Below are positions 12,387 through 24,671 of a stretch of 64,000 bases of DNA, in pieces; position 1 is the stretch's first letter; every line of letters begins with the position of its first letter. The position numbers and the translations under genes were made by a program. This DNA is from Sinotaia quadrata (Eukaryota; Mollusca; Gastropoda; Architaenioglossa; Viviparidae), in contig CM054177.1 of NCBI GenBank assembly GCA_028829895.1, positions 76,066,663 through 76,130,662 of the forward strand, read 5' to 3'. The notes beneath the pieces were generated by a model. That model searched no databases and was not told the origin of the DNA. It saw nothing but the letters and a program-made list of their open reading frames with translations.

Positions 12387-12413
12387 TACATACAAATATA
12401 TGTGTGTGTGACG

Positions 12414-12867
12414 CCTATGCCACACTAGTTATTGTTAATTAATCAACAATAACTAATTACAAGTGATGATAATCTTAATTTATGTTATTAATAATTCTCC
12501 TGAAGACTCCACTCATGTCTCTCACTTTGTGGATATGCGGCGCTGTAAAAGTTTTTTTCTGTTCCACATCATTAAAGACAAACATTTACCGTCACACAAT
12601 ATTTCCGAAGGTGGAAAACGTCTTACTAAAGGAGAAGACAAATTCATCTTTTAATCTATATTTAGCGAGCCACCATCCACCCAATTTCTTCTGCAACATA
12701 TATTAATCAATATGGGTAAGAAGGTCAATAAATGTAATAATAAATTTATTAAATCAACAATCAAATCTACAACATATGAATAAAATCTAATGAGCGTTGA
12801 CATTTACATCACTTCACAACAATGTTCAAAAATTGCTGGACAACCATTCAATTTGTGTGTATGTGTC

Positions 12868-12927
<60 letters not shown>

Positions 12928-13215
12928 AAATCGACTGCTAATGTCTATGCTAGGATAAATTGAATGATTGTCCAGCATTATTCAATCATTGTTGATTTTA
13001 TTCATATGTTGTATATTTGATATTTGAGTTAATAAATTTATTGTTAAATTTATTGACCTTCTTACACACATTGATAGCCATATAGTGGATAGATGGTAGG
13101 TGGATGGGGTCCTGCTAAATATAAATTAAAGACGGAATATCTTCTTCTTTGGTAAGACTTGTTCCATCTGTGGAAATATTATGTGATGGTATGTAAAGTT
13201 TAAAATAGTCTAATG
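12414..13215. repeat. Fold-back repeat: inverted arms around a (GT)n core
   Basis: The left arm (about 12414-12857) is the reverse complement of the dispersed repeat seen at 5880, 35850 and 53470. The right arm (about 12935-13215) is the same repeat in forward orientation. Inner ends pair almost exactly: TGCTGGACAACCATTCAATT on the left against the complement of AAATTGAATGATTGTCCAGC on the right. The loop is a (GT)n tract at 12854-12924. The arms pair for about 250 bp at an estimated 80 percent identity by eye. Confidence 0.85.
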
Positions 13216-13249
13216 TTACACCTCATTCTCACGCACACCTTCTGTCTTA

Positions 13250-13258
13250 TAATTTTAT
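13250..13258 (-). terminator. Possible polyadenylation signal of gene 2
   Basis: AATAAAA on the minus strand, about 500 bp past the stop codon. It is the nearest canonical hexamer noticed downstream, but its use is unproven. Confidence 0.25.
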
Positions 13259-13535
13259 TCAAAAAAGACTTATAGGTATTATGGTTTGATTTATCAGCAC
13301 ACATTTAGAAAGGAACAAGAAGACCGCCCTATCACGATAAGGTTATATATATATATATATTGATTGTTATATAATTCTCACTATTCGAGGTCATGAGAAC
13401 TGCATATTTTCTTGTTTTGACGTGAGTCTGTAGGGCGGGTAAAGCCTGGATGTATAAATAAATTCACCTACCGTTGCAGTAGCAATAGCAATAAGATAAT
13501 GTTACAAATGTTACACTGAATAACACATAACAGAG

Positions 13536-13665
13536 AGCATGCATATCTAATGTTAACACATGATAACAGAAAACACGCGTATCTAATGTTAACACATGAT
13601 AACAGAAAACACGCGTATCTAATGTTAACACATGATAACAGAAAACACGCGTATCTAATGTTAAC
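13536..13665. repeat. 36-bp minisatellite in the 3' flank of gene 2
   Basis: About four near-identical copies of a 36-bp unit containing TAACACATGATAACAGAAAA, ending about 100 bp past the stop codon. It is probably in the 3' untranslated region. Confidence 0.85.
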
Positions 13666-13761
13666 AATACTGAACAAAGAAATGGGAAACATAAAATGCC
13701 GAGGTCAGTATACTGGTCTTCAAACCAGAACTAAGTGGAGGGCGGTACATTTCCATTGTTC

Positions 13762-14189
13762 TCACGTTTTGTTGACTTGTACCACTACCTGAGAAACGTC
13801 ATTAGGAATAGGAGGTTGTGGTGTTTGAGATGGGTAGTATGCCTGAGGGGGAAAATAAGCTTGAGGGGGGTAATAAGCTTGTGGGGGATAGTGAGCTGGA
13901 AACATATTAGGTGTTGAAGGGGGATAATTCATTTTGGCCATGTCAGTGGTTGCTGTCGATGTAGAGCTGGCTTGAACATTGCTCACGGAAATGATGGTGG
14001 AGAGCTCTTGGGGTGGTGGTAGCGACGGAGTTGGCGCTGGGGTCGTGTTGTTGCGAGCGATTACTCCTGCAGCAGCCAAAGCAAGAGCGGATCCAATTAT
14101 GGACAGGAAAAATGACCATTCTAATGAAATTGTAATTCCTTCGTTAAAAATACCAAGGAAGACCAGTGAACCAATAAGCCCAAACAAAC
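13762..14189 (-). CDS. Gene 2, coding exon 3 (TM3, TM4, Pro/Tyr-rich tail)
   Basis: 428 bp. The acceptor TTTCGACAG|GTTTG completes a Gly codon. The exon begins GLFGLIGSLVFLGI and ends VNKT-stop. The repeated tail units are Y-P-P-Q-A-Y/F, close to PPxY-type WW-domain ligands but with two residues between Pro and Tyr. Confidence 0.88.
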
Positions 14190-17100
14190 CTGTCGAAAGA
14201 AAGACAAATCAAATATGCAAATAAAGAAGTTAATTGATTCATCCTTCTTTTCTTTCTATTACTGCCAATGAAACTCTCACTGAACTAAAATGAATAAATG
14301 GAAGATACGTCAAAATAATTCAGATGTTTGTGTATGGTATTATTTATTGAAGAACAAATAAAAAGAAGGTATAAAACATAACGTTTACGATACTAAACAT
14401 GGTTTTCATGAAAGTGTAAACTAGAAATAAAAATCCTAACTTTAAGTTTGCGATACTAAAACATGATTTTGATGAAAGTCAAACCTGGATATAAAAGTCA
14501 TAATCATTATGATCCCAAAGCCGGTGTTTGGTGTGGCGTGGCTAGCACAATCATTGCTTCGAATGTACCTGAATAAATGAATAATTCTAATACATCTTTG
14601 TGAGTGTGCGTGTATTGTGTTTCGTAAAAGAAAAGTGTACTGTGATAAATATTTGAAATGTGTGTGAAAAAATGTTCAATGTGATAAATATTTTGCTATT
14701 AAGTGTTAGTACATTGAAATTTCTTTTTAAAACAAAGGGTGACTACTGAGATTTAATTTTGATATATTCCCGTCGATTTAACATGGCTAAATGTTATGAT
14801 TTGTCATTTACGCGGTGCTTTGTTGCGCTTGAATCAGTGCATGTGTCCTGAATCAGTGCATGTGTCCTAGTGTCACTACAGGGTAATTGGAATTGCTTTC
14901 CGTTTCATCGTGGTTCAAATGGATATGGAGCTAATCCGTTTTATTATGATATCGAGTTATCTCTGGCAGATTAATTGCATTGTCCTTCTCTTCGATTTTG
15001 TCGTCAAGAGACCACGTGCATTGAGTGATTAGCTGTACTCGCAATCATCGGCTTTTTTTGTTGTTGTTTATTTGCTTGTCCACTCCCCCGCCCCATTTTT
15101 TACGATACTCGGTCATGAAATATATTTTAATTCATTCTTTGTACATTTCATTGATTCTCACAGGAATAGCCAAATCTGTTTATAATAATACATTTTTAAA
15201 ACACCGATTAGCAACCCCATCAAAATATCGTCTTGATGCCATCCTTGAAGAGTTAGGACGGTTTCTATTGTCACAATATAAAACATTTTCTTGTTTAACG
15301 ATATAGCGCCGATTTCACCTTACTACCTAGCGATTATCATCGACAGTTGTTAAAATAAAATAGTGAATACATTTCTGTTACCTAATGTGGCTCTAGTCAG
15401 TAAACGATATCTGAAAAAAAGTATATCACTCTGACTAGGTTGATTAATGATAAGTATGTGGTTGTATCAGGAATCACCTGAGGTAAGTCTTGATTCCATC
15501 GAATGGCTGTGAAAAGTTAGACAATTTTAAATCCCGGTTTTAAATGCATAGGATGATAAGTACATCTTGAAGAAAAATGCGTTAGTTTGAATTGTGTGTC
15601 TATTCGTTTAGAATTTTTATTGGCTTCAAAAGTTTACTTCCGGGTAGTATGAATGAACATGGGTCTGAGAAGAAAACAATTCAATCGTAGAGATTAAAAT
15701 AGGCGAGGCTCTTGGCTGACTAAGATATACGACAAATGGAAATTATATTTGACCATTTTCTGGATACTGACATAGATTGGTTATCATAGTATTCAGTAGT
15801 CACTTCGAGAGCGCCGTTTCCTTTTGTACTAAATTAACGTCTGATTGAGAATATGTACTAGCAAAGTATATATTCTAATTTTCTTGTTTTTCGGTTTTGA
15901 AATTGTCTATAAATACAAAACAAAAGAGATTGCTGTAAAAGTGTTGTTGTATATCTCTGTTAAAAAAATATCACTATCAGTCTATGAATACAAAACAAAA
16001 GAGATTGCTGTAAAACTGTTGTTGTATATCTCTGTATAAATGTCTCTATCAGTCTATCGACTCTATCCATTCATTTACTTCATCCATGGATTAAAACCTT
16101 TCACATCTTCAACCATCTATCAATTAGCAAAACTATGAAACAGTCATTTAAACACAGTCTATCAACTCTTTTTAAATTAGTAAGCCATAGGGTTATGTCT
16201 CCTTTGACAGTCTATCTAACTTTCCTGTATCCATGACTCAATGTTTAACCCTCTTACCCATTCGCTTGCTCGTTCACTCATTTTTATAGTGTGAGCTTAC
16301 GCCTTAGTTTAGAAATTATAACCTCATGACGTGACTTAAGAAGGTAAGTTAGCAAGATGATAAAACTATTACCTGTAAAACGCATGCTACCCTTAACTCT
16401 ATTGCCTAATCCTAATTCGTTAACCATCCCTCCGAAAACAGTCACCTTATTACTGTTTATTACAATGCAGAACCAAGTAAATCAACCTTAGAAACATTTC
16501 TTTGTCTCTCTCTCTTTGTCTATTTGTCTAATTGTCTTACTGTCTGTTTGCTCTCTCTCTCTCTCCACAACGATATAAATAAAAACGACAGATTTATAAA
16601 AACTGGAAATACTCCTCTGGAATGATCAGATTGTAATAAAATACTTTTGCAATATCCTGCTTAAATTAAGACGACCTATGTTTTACATATATTGAAATAT
16701 TTTCAGGAATTTAACAGAATGCCTTTTGAAGACTTGTAAATTCTGCAAATCTTGATTATAAGATGAATATAATTTTTAATGCAATTGTCCAAATGACTCT
16801 GCATTGATAAAAATGTAAATTGATAAATTTAGCCTTTCGAATAAGAGCATTTATTTGAACTGTGCCCTTTGATTGGGATAATTGAATACAGAACATATGT
16901 TTGAATTTAGATATTTGAATATAGAGCGTATATTTGAACTAAGTCATTTGAATTCAGACATATATGTGAAACTCTATTATGTTGTAAATATACATCCATG
17001 TACACAGTCCTCGATGCACGAAATATGTACACTAAAAGGTATACTGTACTGTTAATTATTTAATAACTTCATATTCTGTTTGTGTGTTATTCACTTGACA

Positions 17101-18582
17101 GAAATCCATATTTTATATTTGTGCTAATATTGACAATAATTTATTTCGACTTATTACTATTTTTCTTCAATCCCTTAATTTTTTACTACTAGAGTATTTA
17201 CCCGTTACATCACATGACGGGTGTAAAATTAAAATAAATACATGCTAGGAACATAAATGATTTATTTTTATTGGCATGCTTGTTGTTGTTTTGATGAGTA
17301 CTTTAATGTTGTCTTTGTTTCGTGAACGCGACGATGCAACATAAAGGTGGCCATGTGAAATCTTACTTACTTACTTCCCCCTCTCTCTCTCTCGCTCTCT
17401 CTCGCTCTCTCTCCCTCCTTCCCTCCTTCCTTCCTTCCTTCCTTCCTCCATCTCCGCACTCCCTTCTTCCCCAACATAAAGCTGGTATTGTGGCTAAAAA
17501 TATACTCCCACATGTTTGATTCATTCTAATTTGAGCAAATGACCTTGACCGTCGATTATTTTTTTGATGAGTACTTTGAACGCGACAATGCAACCTAAAG
17601 CTGGTCATGTACAAACAAACTTCCATGTGTTCGAAGGTACAGGACGCTTTAGCGTCGCTTCACTAAAGTCCCACGCGCTCGAGGGTAAAGATGGCCATGT
17701 AAAGGGAAATCCACGTGCTCGAAGTAATGAGTTATATACTGACAGAGCTGGGAAACTATATAAAAGATGTGTGTGAGTGTGTATGTGTGTGTGTGAAAGA
17801 GAGAGAGAGACAGACAGACAGACAGAGAGAAAGAGACAAAGAGCAAATTACATTCATGTGTACATTTCTAAAAAGTAAATCAAAAGAAATTTAAGCGCCA
17901 CTTTATGAAGATGATGATAAGATAGATAGGTTTATAGATATATTGGAGAGCTAGATTGATAAATAATTTGTTAGTTAAATATTGATAGAGCAAAATTGCC
18001 CAAACAAACAAATGCAATCTAAAGCTAGCCATGTGACAAAAAGTTGCAACGCAAGTGAAAATTAGCGCCACTCCACAGCAAATCCCACGAGAGTAAAGCT
18101 GGCCATGCAAAGAAAAACTCCATCGTGTTTGAAAGAATGCGTTATGCGTTATACATACCTGAAAAACTATATAAAAGATTAATTGGTAGTTATGTTTAAC
18201 ACGTCGTTGTAAATACTTCAGTAAGTTATGTTGTGTTTACCGCACTTGTTATGGTTCTTAATGTAAAGGCAAATAATTTAAAGTATTCGAATTCAAATTT
18301 TCTCTTGTTCTGAAATAAACGTTAAAGCACACATGAGCACAGTTTACTTTAAGCTGAAGAAATCATGACTGTTTGATCAAATTCTTTCACTTTTGCAACA
18401 GGCGAAACCACCTCCAGTAATGCTAATTACATACACTACGGATAACTGCATTTTCACATTCTTTGTATATCATCTTTTCAACAAACGCACGTACATACAA
18501 ATGTATCACAAACAGGCATGCACACACAACACGTTGCACAAGCTCATATGCACACAGACACGAACACACGCGCACACACGCG

Positions 18583-18624
<42 letters not shown>

Positions 18625-19398
18625 CTAAAAACGCTTACCGCCTACACCAGACAAAGCTTCCAAAGCTCTTCGATGAATTGGTTTGAATTTACTCCAGAAA
18701 TTGCTGAGCAAGCAGTAGGCACAGGCAACAACGAGGAATACAACACCGATTGTCACCAACGCTTGAGTTGGTTTAAGGACCTTTACTGTAAAATTAAACA
18801 ATACTTTAAATTAGGACTATTAACTAACAATAACGCAGTGTACATGGTTATCTTTTCCTTGTAACTATAGACACTAAGATATTACTCAGACATGAGCCTT
18901 AAACACAGTATATATAAGTGATCTTGCTTCCATACCATATGCTACAGTGCTGGACTTCATTTGTAAGAGAACATTTTACGTGGAGATTCCTTTGAATTGT
19001 TAATAGGCATTTTGACTGAACCTGCAAACAGAATTATTTTTGTATCGATATATTCTACAAAAAATTAATCTTGGGCAAGTGCATAATCTTTCCTTAAACA
19101 AATTTCATGCAATGGCTGAAAACAAATTAAATAATTTTAACATTAACCATAAATATCCATAGAAATAATTCGTAACTTAATCCTAATGTTAAGATTAAGC
19201 ACGTCAAAACCAACCCATTCATATTTCAGTTTCGTCGTACACATAAAGGTGTGCGTGGTTGTTGCTGTCTTGAGAAAGATATGCATGCATGCCAGAATAC
19301 AATTCTAAAAGAATGAATGACGATATTTATTTTGATAGGAATCCTCTTTGAAATTCCATTTGAAAAGAAATCGCTATCAAAGTACGCGCGCTCGCTCG

Positions 19399-19477
<79 letters not shown>

Positions 19478-20491
19478 TCACACACACACACTCGTACACA
19501 CTCTCATACACACACATATTTACTCAGTATGTATTGTGTGTGTGCTTAGGCAAAGGTTCAAAGACTATGAACAAATCAGAATAGGTACTGATGCCCGAAC
19601 TGAACAACATAGACACAACTCAGCACTTCATTGTGTACGCCATATCTGTGATCAATCAGTCATAGACTAAACAGCAATCGAAATCAAGGAGGGTGACTGG
19701 AATAGTAAACTGGCCGTATTGCACTACAAATTATCCAAGAGATGATTTACAACTGACTGTATTTGTCAACAAACTGGGAACGGGGGAATCAAGGAGCTGG
19801 TCTACGCAAGGATACAAATTTAACGACCAATCAGATACAGAATACGATAAAATGACGCTCCGCACGTTTCACATGACGTGTGTATATTTTACAGTAAAGC
19901 GTATCAACAAAAGACCGTTTATGAAATTTGCATTTCGTCCCAACTGTTGTGAGATTAATTCATTGTATTCAAGTTGTACGGAGAAGCTATCTCCCGAGTG
20001 AACCGAAACGTACGCACACAAGTACAAACACTAGTATTAATGAATGTACGTTTTAGCACGTGTGTGCTGATTCATATTATCATATATGCACATAATATTT
20101 ATATGCATTGTCCACTGAAATCGATTAATTCTGAGAATTCCCAAACTACGTTTTGTCTTTAAAGTGCAGAGAAAAAATAAGTAAGACAATTTGAATCTAC
20201 TTAATATCTCCAACGATATGCAGTTTTGACAAAAGACAGTTTGCATTTCTTTAAGAAATGTTAAAGAAGAAGATATTATTTAAACTCACTTTTGCCAACA
20301 AATGCCTCCGCGTCATCCCAAGTGAAACACTCTGAAAATACACAAACTTTCCACAAGCCGCCAGAAAGTTTCAGGTAAGAAAGGTTGCTATTTGCCCAGT
20401 TCGGAGAAGCAAATCCAGCAATCAAAACAACTGTTGAAACCAACAACAAGCCTACCCCAACTTTATATCCACCAGGTTTGTCCGAAAACAT
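13762..20491 (-). CDS. Claudin-like four-TM protein, gene 2 (complete, 3 exons)
   Basis: Exons 20491-20290, 18785-18639 and 14189-13762 join to 777 bp (258 residues plus stop). Both introns are phase 1 with consensus sites (AAAA|GTGAGT, TTTTACAG|, G|GTAAGC, TCGACAG|). TM1 spans about residues 10-29. Extracellular loop 1 has W32, G45-L46-W47, C50 and C55. TM2 is about 78-95, TM3 about 117-131 and TM4 about 141-161. The tail from about 163 is rich in Pro, Thr, Ser and Tyr and ends with tandem Y-P-P-Q-A units (about 215-240). The W...GLW...C...C pattern plus four TMs places it in the claudin/PMP22 superfamily. The Cys pair is only four residues apart against ten in gene 1. Plasma-membrane or junction location is inferred from the family. 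No claudin-type C-terminal PDZ ligand is obvious. Confidence 0.88.
14190..16482. other. Intron 2 of gene 2, unique part
   Basis: Non-coding. Contains a direct 19-bp duplication GAATCAGTGCATGTGTCCT (14832-14868) and a twofold repeat of about 100 bp around ACAAAACAAAAGAGATTGCT (15915-16035). No exon was recognised. Confidence 0.6.
17360..17460. repeat. CT-rich simple sequence
   Basis: TTAC, then CTCT and CCTT tracts inside a block (about 17290-17550) that copy A lacks or has lost. Confidence 0.75.
18585..18623. repeat. (CA)n beside a splice donor
   Basis: (GT)n on the gene 2 sense strand, starting about 15 bp inside intron 2 from the exon-2 donor. Same position as in gene 1. Confidence 0.9.
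18639..18785 (-). CDS. Gene 2, coding exon 2 (TM2)
   Basis: 147 bp, phase 1 to phase 1. Encodes KVLKPTQALVTIGVVFLVV and the rest of TM2, then a basic loop (SKFKPIHRRALEAL). Confidence 0.88.
19400..19520. repeat. (CA)n microsatellite in intron 1 of gene 2
   Basis: A long, slightly interrupted CA tract, expanded relative to copy A. Confidence 0.9.
20290..20491 (-). CDS. Gene 2, coding exon 1 (TM1 and extracellular loop 1)
   Basis: 202 bp, 67 codons plus one base. Starts MFSDKPGGYKVGVG. Loop 1 is four residues shorter than in gene 1 and shares little beyond LSGGLWK and the cysteines. Confidence 0.88.
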
Positions 20492-20689
20492 TTTATTTTA
20501 AATTTTCAATCCTGTCTTTTAGTATTTTAAAACTTTTCTTCAATTGTAAGCAGGTCTAGGAGTCTACTTCTTCAGATGTGAATATCAACACATCTTCTCT
20601 TGAGATAAGAAAAGCCACTGAATGAAACAGACGCTTGAAATTGCTTCAACAGTACCAGAGGTTGTGCTATGACGTTGTGCTACTGTACT

Positions 20690-20760
20690 TGCTTTCATTG
20701 GTCAAAACTGCACAAGGAACGCCCCTTGCTCTTAAGCAAAGAAGAATTTATACCTTCGGC
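20690..20760 (-). promoter_or_regulatory. Promoter-like region of gene 2
   Basis: On the minus strand: TATAAAT (20746-20752), GGGGCG near 20722 and CCAAT (20697-20701), about 210-260 bp above the ATG. The order TATA then CCAAT is unusual, so which element sets the start site is unclear. Confidence 0.35.
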
Positions 20761-21869
20761 AAACACAAGCAGCATATCGAGAGAGCCATAAAAGCAAAAA
20801 AGATGGAAATTTTCACACAAGGAGATATAATTGGGAGGTCTCTCTCTTAAAAGTCAAAGTCACCATTTCTGGCTATTCTCTCCTTGTTTGAGATGATTTA
20901 ATTATATAGATTTTTGTTTTTTATTCGCATTTTTTTCTTCAAGTACATTATCTCACACTGTATGATATTTTTTCTGTAGTTAATATTGACACTGATATTT
21001 ATGATTATATCTGATTGTAAAGTTATTGAACACGAACCTAGTAATGTATTGCCCGCAACACTCACTTTTAAACAAAATATCTGTCATGTGTAATGTCACG
21101 TGACATGCAGTCCTGTAGCTAATGTCAAACATCGATATGAGATGTGTTGTGAAAATATAAATGTTTCTATATTTTAATAGCAGCGTTTGCATTTATTAAA
21201 CATAAGCCGGCCTGTGTGTCTAATAAATTCCATAATTTATTACATTTTAGTTTTGCTGTATTGTGTCTTATTTGGAAAGTTTTAATGAATGTGATTTTAT
21301 ATTAAATTTGGAATATTAGACATATATATTTTATTTGTTGTCCATACTTTTGGATGGACATAAAAAATGTCTTAACTAATGTTAATTGTCTTTACTTTTG
21401 GATGGACATAAAAAGTAGTAACTAATGTAATGTTAATTCTATTTACTTTTGAATGGACATAAAAAGTCGTAACTAATGTAATGTTAATTCTATTTACTTA
21501 ATTTAGAAGATCTCCACAAATGTGTATTAAACATAATTTTTCTATCTTTCAGTATGTTGTAATCAAAATGCATTAATATTATTTTTTGTCTGCTAGGAAG
21601 CCACAGTATATCATACTTCTCAATAGACTGCTATACTGAGAATGTAGAGTAGAATAATCATTTATATTTACTAAGGGGTTCTAAATAACAAGTCCAGTAT
21701 TTCATCACCCAAAACTAATATTGAGTCTTTCCTGCGTTGTTTAGTACTGTTCTGGGTTTGTTTTGTTCAGAGTAATCACAGAAATTCGATCTCAAATCAG
21801 CAGCATAATTTGTGCAATTTTTGTTTTGGGGGGACAGGTCGGTTGAGAGGAGGAGGAGGTAACTAAATG

Positions 21870-21918
<49 letters not shown>

Positions 21919-21940
21919 ATATATATATATATATATATCT
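21870..21940. repeat. (TATC)n(TA)n microsatellite
   Basis: Copy-B counterpart of 5440-5527, with a TA extension. Confidence 0.9.
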
Positions 21941-22135
21941 ATTATTTTAGTTTAGTAGTTCATGTTTCTTCTCTTTTGCAGGCTTTTGAGATCATGGCGT
22001 GCACACAATGAAAAATGCATAAAAAACAGGGTTTTTGGTATCATTGCTTTTCAAGTTGAAGACGTATTTAACTTTTGTAAGAACCGGGTATTTTAAACAC
22101 TATGGTACAATGAATTATGTGACCGTGCTCAGTAC

Positions 22136-22335
22136 ACATTTTGGAGAAAACAACTGTTGCTGTGAGGATTCCAAATGGTATCACCCGCCATTGATATTGG
22201 CCATTAGGTGCGCTAAACACTAACTTCCATTTGTCCACCTCACAGTTTAGAATTTGCCACAAATCTTTTGCGAGATCGAGCTTGGAAAAATAGATAACTC
22301 CACTCAGTGTAGTGAACAGATGTTCTAGTTCAACA
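22136..22335 (-). mobile_element. Ty3/gypsy-like reverse transcriptase fragment
   Basis: The minus strand reads YFSKLDLAKDLWQI, then FSAPNGQYQWRVIPFGILTA and VFSKMC. This is the fingers/palm block of Ty3/gypsy-type RT (F-x-K-L-D-L..., Q-W-x-V-x-P-F-G). Only about 65 residues remain, with no LTRs, YxDD box or other pol domains. It starts at the exact end of duplicon homology. Confidence 0.7.
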
Positions 22336-22534
22336 ATAAGTTCAGCTGAAAAACAATGACTGACTTATTTAGTAAGTTTACTACTTATGTAGTCCGTGAA
22401 GTCAGGTGGCTGAGCAGGGAGGAGAGTCCTACATTATTTCTATGATTTATTAGACGAAACTCGTTTGCTTATGAATATGAAGATGGAACCAGTGAAACAC
22501 TTGTCTGACAACCAGTGGACTGCAGATTTAGCAT

Positions 22535-22860
22535 TCCTGGTCGACACAACGAGCTATCTCAACATTGTTAACATTCAACACAACGAGCTATCTCAACATT
22601 GTTAACATTCAACACAACGAGCTATCTCAACATTGTTAACATTCAACACAACGAGCTATCTCAACATTGTTAACATTCAACACAACGAGCTATCTCAACA
22701 TTGTCAACATTCAACACAACGAGCTATCTCAACATTCAACACAACGAGCTATCTCAACATTCAACACAACGAGCTATCTCAACATTCAACACAACGAGCG
22801 ATCTCAACATTGTTAACATTCAACACAACGAGCTATCTCAACATTGTTAATGAAAACATT
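22535..22860. repeat. 34-bp/18-bp tandem array inside the hAT relic
   Basis: Units of CACAACGAGCTATCTCAACA followed by TTGTTAACATTCAA, mixed with a shorter form lacking about 16 bp. About ten units. Confidence 0.9.
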
Positions 22861-22987
22861 CAACCTAATGATTACCTTGTACACGATTTGTTTGTTTATA
22901 GAAAAGGTTTTAGATGAAACTCTGGCTCTGAGAAAATCAGCGCAACAAAGAAAGCTAGTTCATTTTCCAAATATGCAAAATCAGTGC

Positions 22988-23130
22988 TTAGACACGAATC
23001 TCGACCTCACCAAATATAGACACGAATCTCGACCTCACCAAATATGGACACGAATCTCGACCTCACCAAATATGGACACGAATCTCGACCTCACCAAATA
23101 TGGACACGAATCTCGACCTCACCAAATATG
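22988..23130. repeat. 28-bp tandem array, 5 copies
   Basis: Unit GACACGAATCTCGACCTCAC plus CAAATATR. Because 28 is not a multiple of three, successive units are read in all three frames, yet none creates a stop. Confidence 0.9.
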
Positions 23131-23929
23131 CAGCCGAAATAGCCATCCTCCCAGTGAGTATGAGTCCCGTTTCAAAGATTTCAATCACCATGAAACAGAA
23201 TTTTCAATTTTCGCTTTCCCATTTTCCGTTAATGTTGACAATATTCCAGAGGCTTTACAACTTGAACTGATTGAACTCCAGTGCAAGAGTGAGCTGAAAA
23301 AAACAAGTTTTCAAAAGCTACTTCACTGCTATATAAACTATATGTTACTCAGGATTTATTTCCAGGATTTCATGAGCATGCACTGAGAATGACGTCATTA
23401 TTTGGTAGCACTGACTGCTGCGAACATTTTTTTAAAATGAAAATTGTTAAAAATACAAAACAAAATACCGAAATGCACTAACAGACAAAACTCTGTCAAA
23501 CGAATTAATTGCTGTGAAATCTAATATCTCTGTTGACATTAATAGCTTGTGCAAAGACAAGCAGTTAGATTAGAACCATTAGACTTTACTAGAGTTAGAC
23601 CGTTAGATTTAGAGTCATAGCCAGTTGTTGACATTGTTTGAACATTGCTAATATTGTAATTAAAAGTTCATTTTTAAATGTAGAGTGCACATATTTAGGC
23701 TAACGTTCGCTAAACGCTAATTACTGTGCTTCACATCGCACACAGTGAGTATACTATGAGTATACTATACTGATTACATACGAGTATACTATAGTACAGG
23801 TCTATAGGACCTAGGTCTTGTCTGTTCAATCTCATTCTGGCCTGCCAGAAAGCTTTCTGACTGTTTGGCCCACCATTAAAAAAAGTTTGGCCACCATTGT
23901 CTTTGTTAATTGTATTTCGTGAAGAGCAA

Positions 23930-24440
23930 GTCCAGGTCAGGTCAGTGCCACTCTTGCGTGTTTTATTTGTTCGTGAAGCCACAGGCACGAGATCGGAGGC
24001 TTTCTGACCAACCAGAGTTGTGGCCCGTGGGGTGTTTGCCATGCTCGTGTGTAAGTTTCCGTCGTCGGTGTGCCTTTAGGGCGCTTTTGTGCTCGAATTG
24101 CGGTTTTGTATAACCTTCTGTGACTAACTTCTACCGTTGGTGGACCATGTCGCAGAGTGTGGTGTCAATTTTCGGTTGTGAGCGTGCAGAAAATTATTAT
24201 CGATACTATCTGTAGCCGGTCTGGCGTTTTGGTATGTGTTTGTAGATATTTTTTGTAGGTAAAGTTGCACTTGCGGAAGAACAGTTGTCGCCATCGGTAG
24301 TGCGTTGATTTCTCTTCCGTTGGGCGTGCGCACCCGCCCGTGGCTCGCCTCTAGCGACGGGTTACCGCACAGCATGTAAAGTCGCCACTAGCGACCATGG
24401 GAAGCGTGCAATCGTAAGCCGCCATTTTGAAAAACCATTT
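23930..24440. other. CpG-rich block, promoter-like, no gene recognised
   Basis: Noticeably richer in G, C and CpG than its surroundings (for example GCGTGCGCACCCGCCCG near 24325). GCCGCCATTTTG at 24419-24430 fits the YY1 core. Both strands have open frames of 60-100 codons, none with a known domain. It could be a promoter or the 5' part of an unseen gene or element. Confidence 0.35.
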
Positions 24441-24671
24441 CTTCGCCTGAAGGAGTTTAGGTAATACTCCCATATAAACGGCATTGCCCATGCTTATACT
24501 AGCTGTAAAACTAATTTCCTAACCTAGAAACAGGACACGTAAACCATTATTTTAAGTCAGTTTTTAGAATATACAAATATACGGATATAGAACAAGGGAA
24601 GCAATCCAATCTAACGCGTGCAAATTGAATTTTTAAAAAAATAAGTTTTAAAATTATTTTAAAGTCTATTG

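Larger units (their letters stand above)
16483..22135. repeat. Tandem segmental duplication, copy B
   Basis: Counterpart of 1-5735. It contains exons 1-2 of gene 2, part of intron 2, all of intron 1 and about 1.6 kb of 5' flank. Homology stops abruptly near 22135, exactly where a reverse-transcriptase fragment begins. Confidence 0.9.
22375..23899 (+). mobile_element. Broken hAT transposase copy (GTF2IRD2/ZBED-like), with internal tandem arrays
   Basis: Plus-strand fragments in the expected order: VREVRWLSRE (about 22398), FYDLLDE, KHLSDNQWTADLAFLVDTT (about 22497-22551), LVHFPNMQ (about 22960), then FSIFAFPFSVNV and LQLELIELQCKSELKK (about 23200-23305). This is the C-terminal half of hAT transposases related to GTF2IRD2/ZBED5. 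Two tandem arrays have invaded the reading frame: a 34/18-bp unit (22535-22860) and a 28-bp unit (22988-23130). An AAAAAGTTTGGCCACCATTG at 23880-23899 resembles a decayed hAT terminal repeat and may be the 3' end. No matching 5' end is visible. Inactive. Confidence 0.7.
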
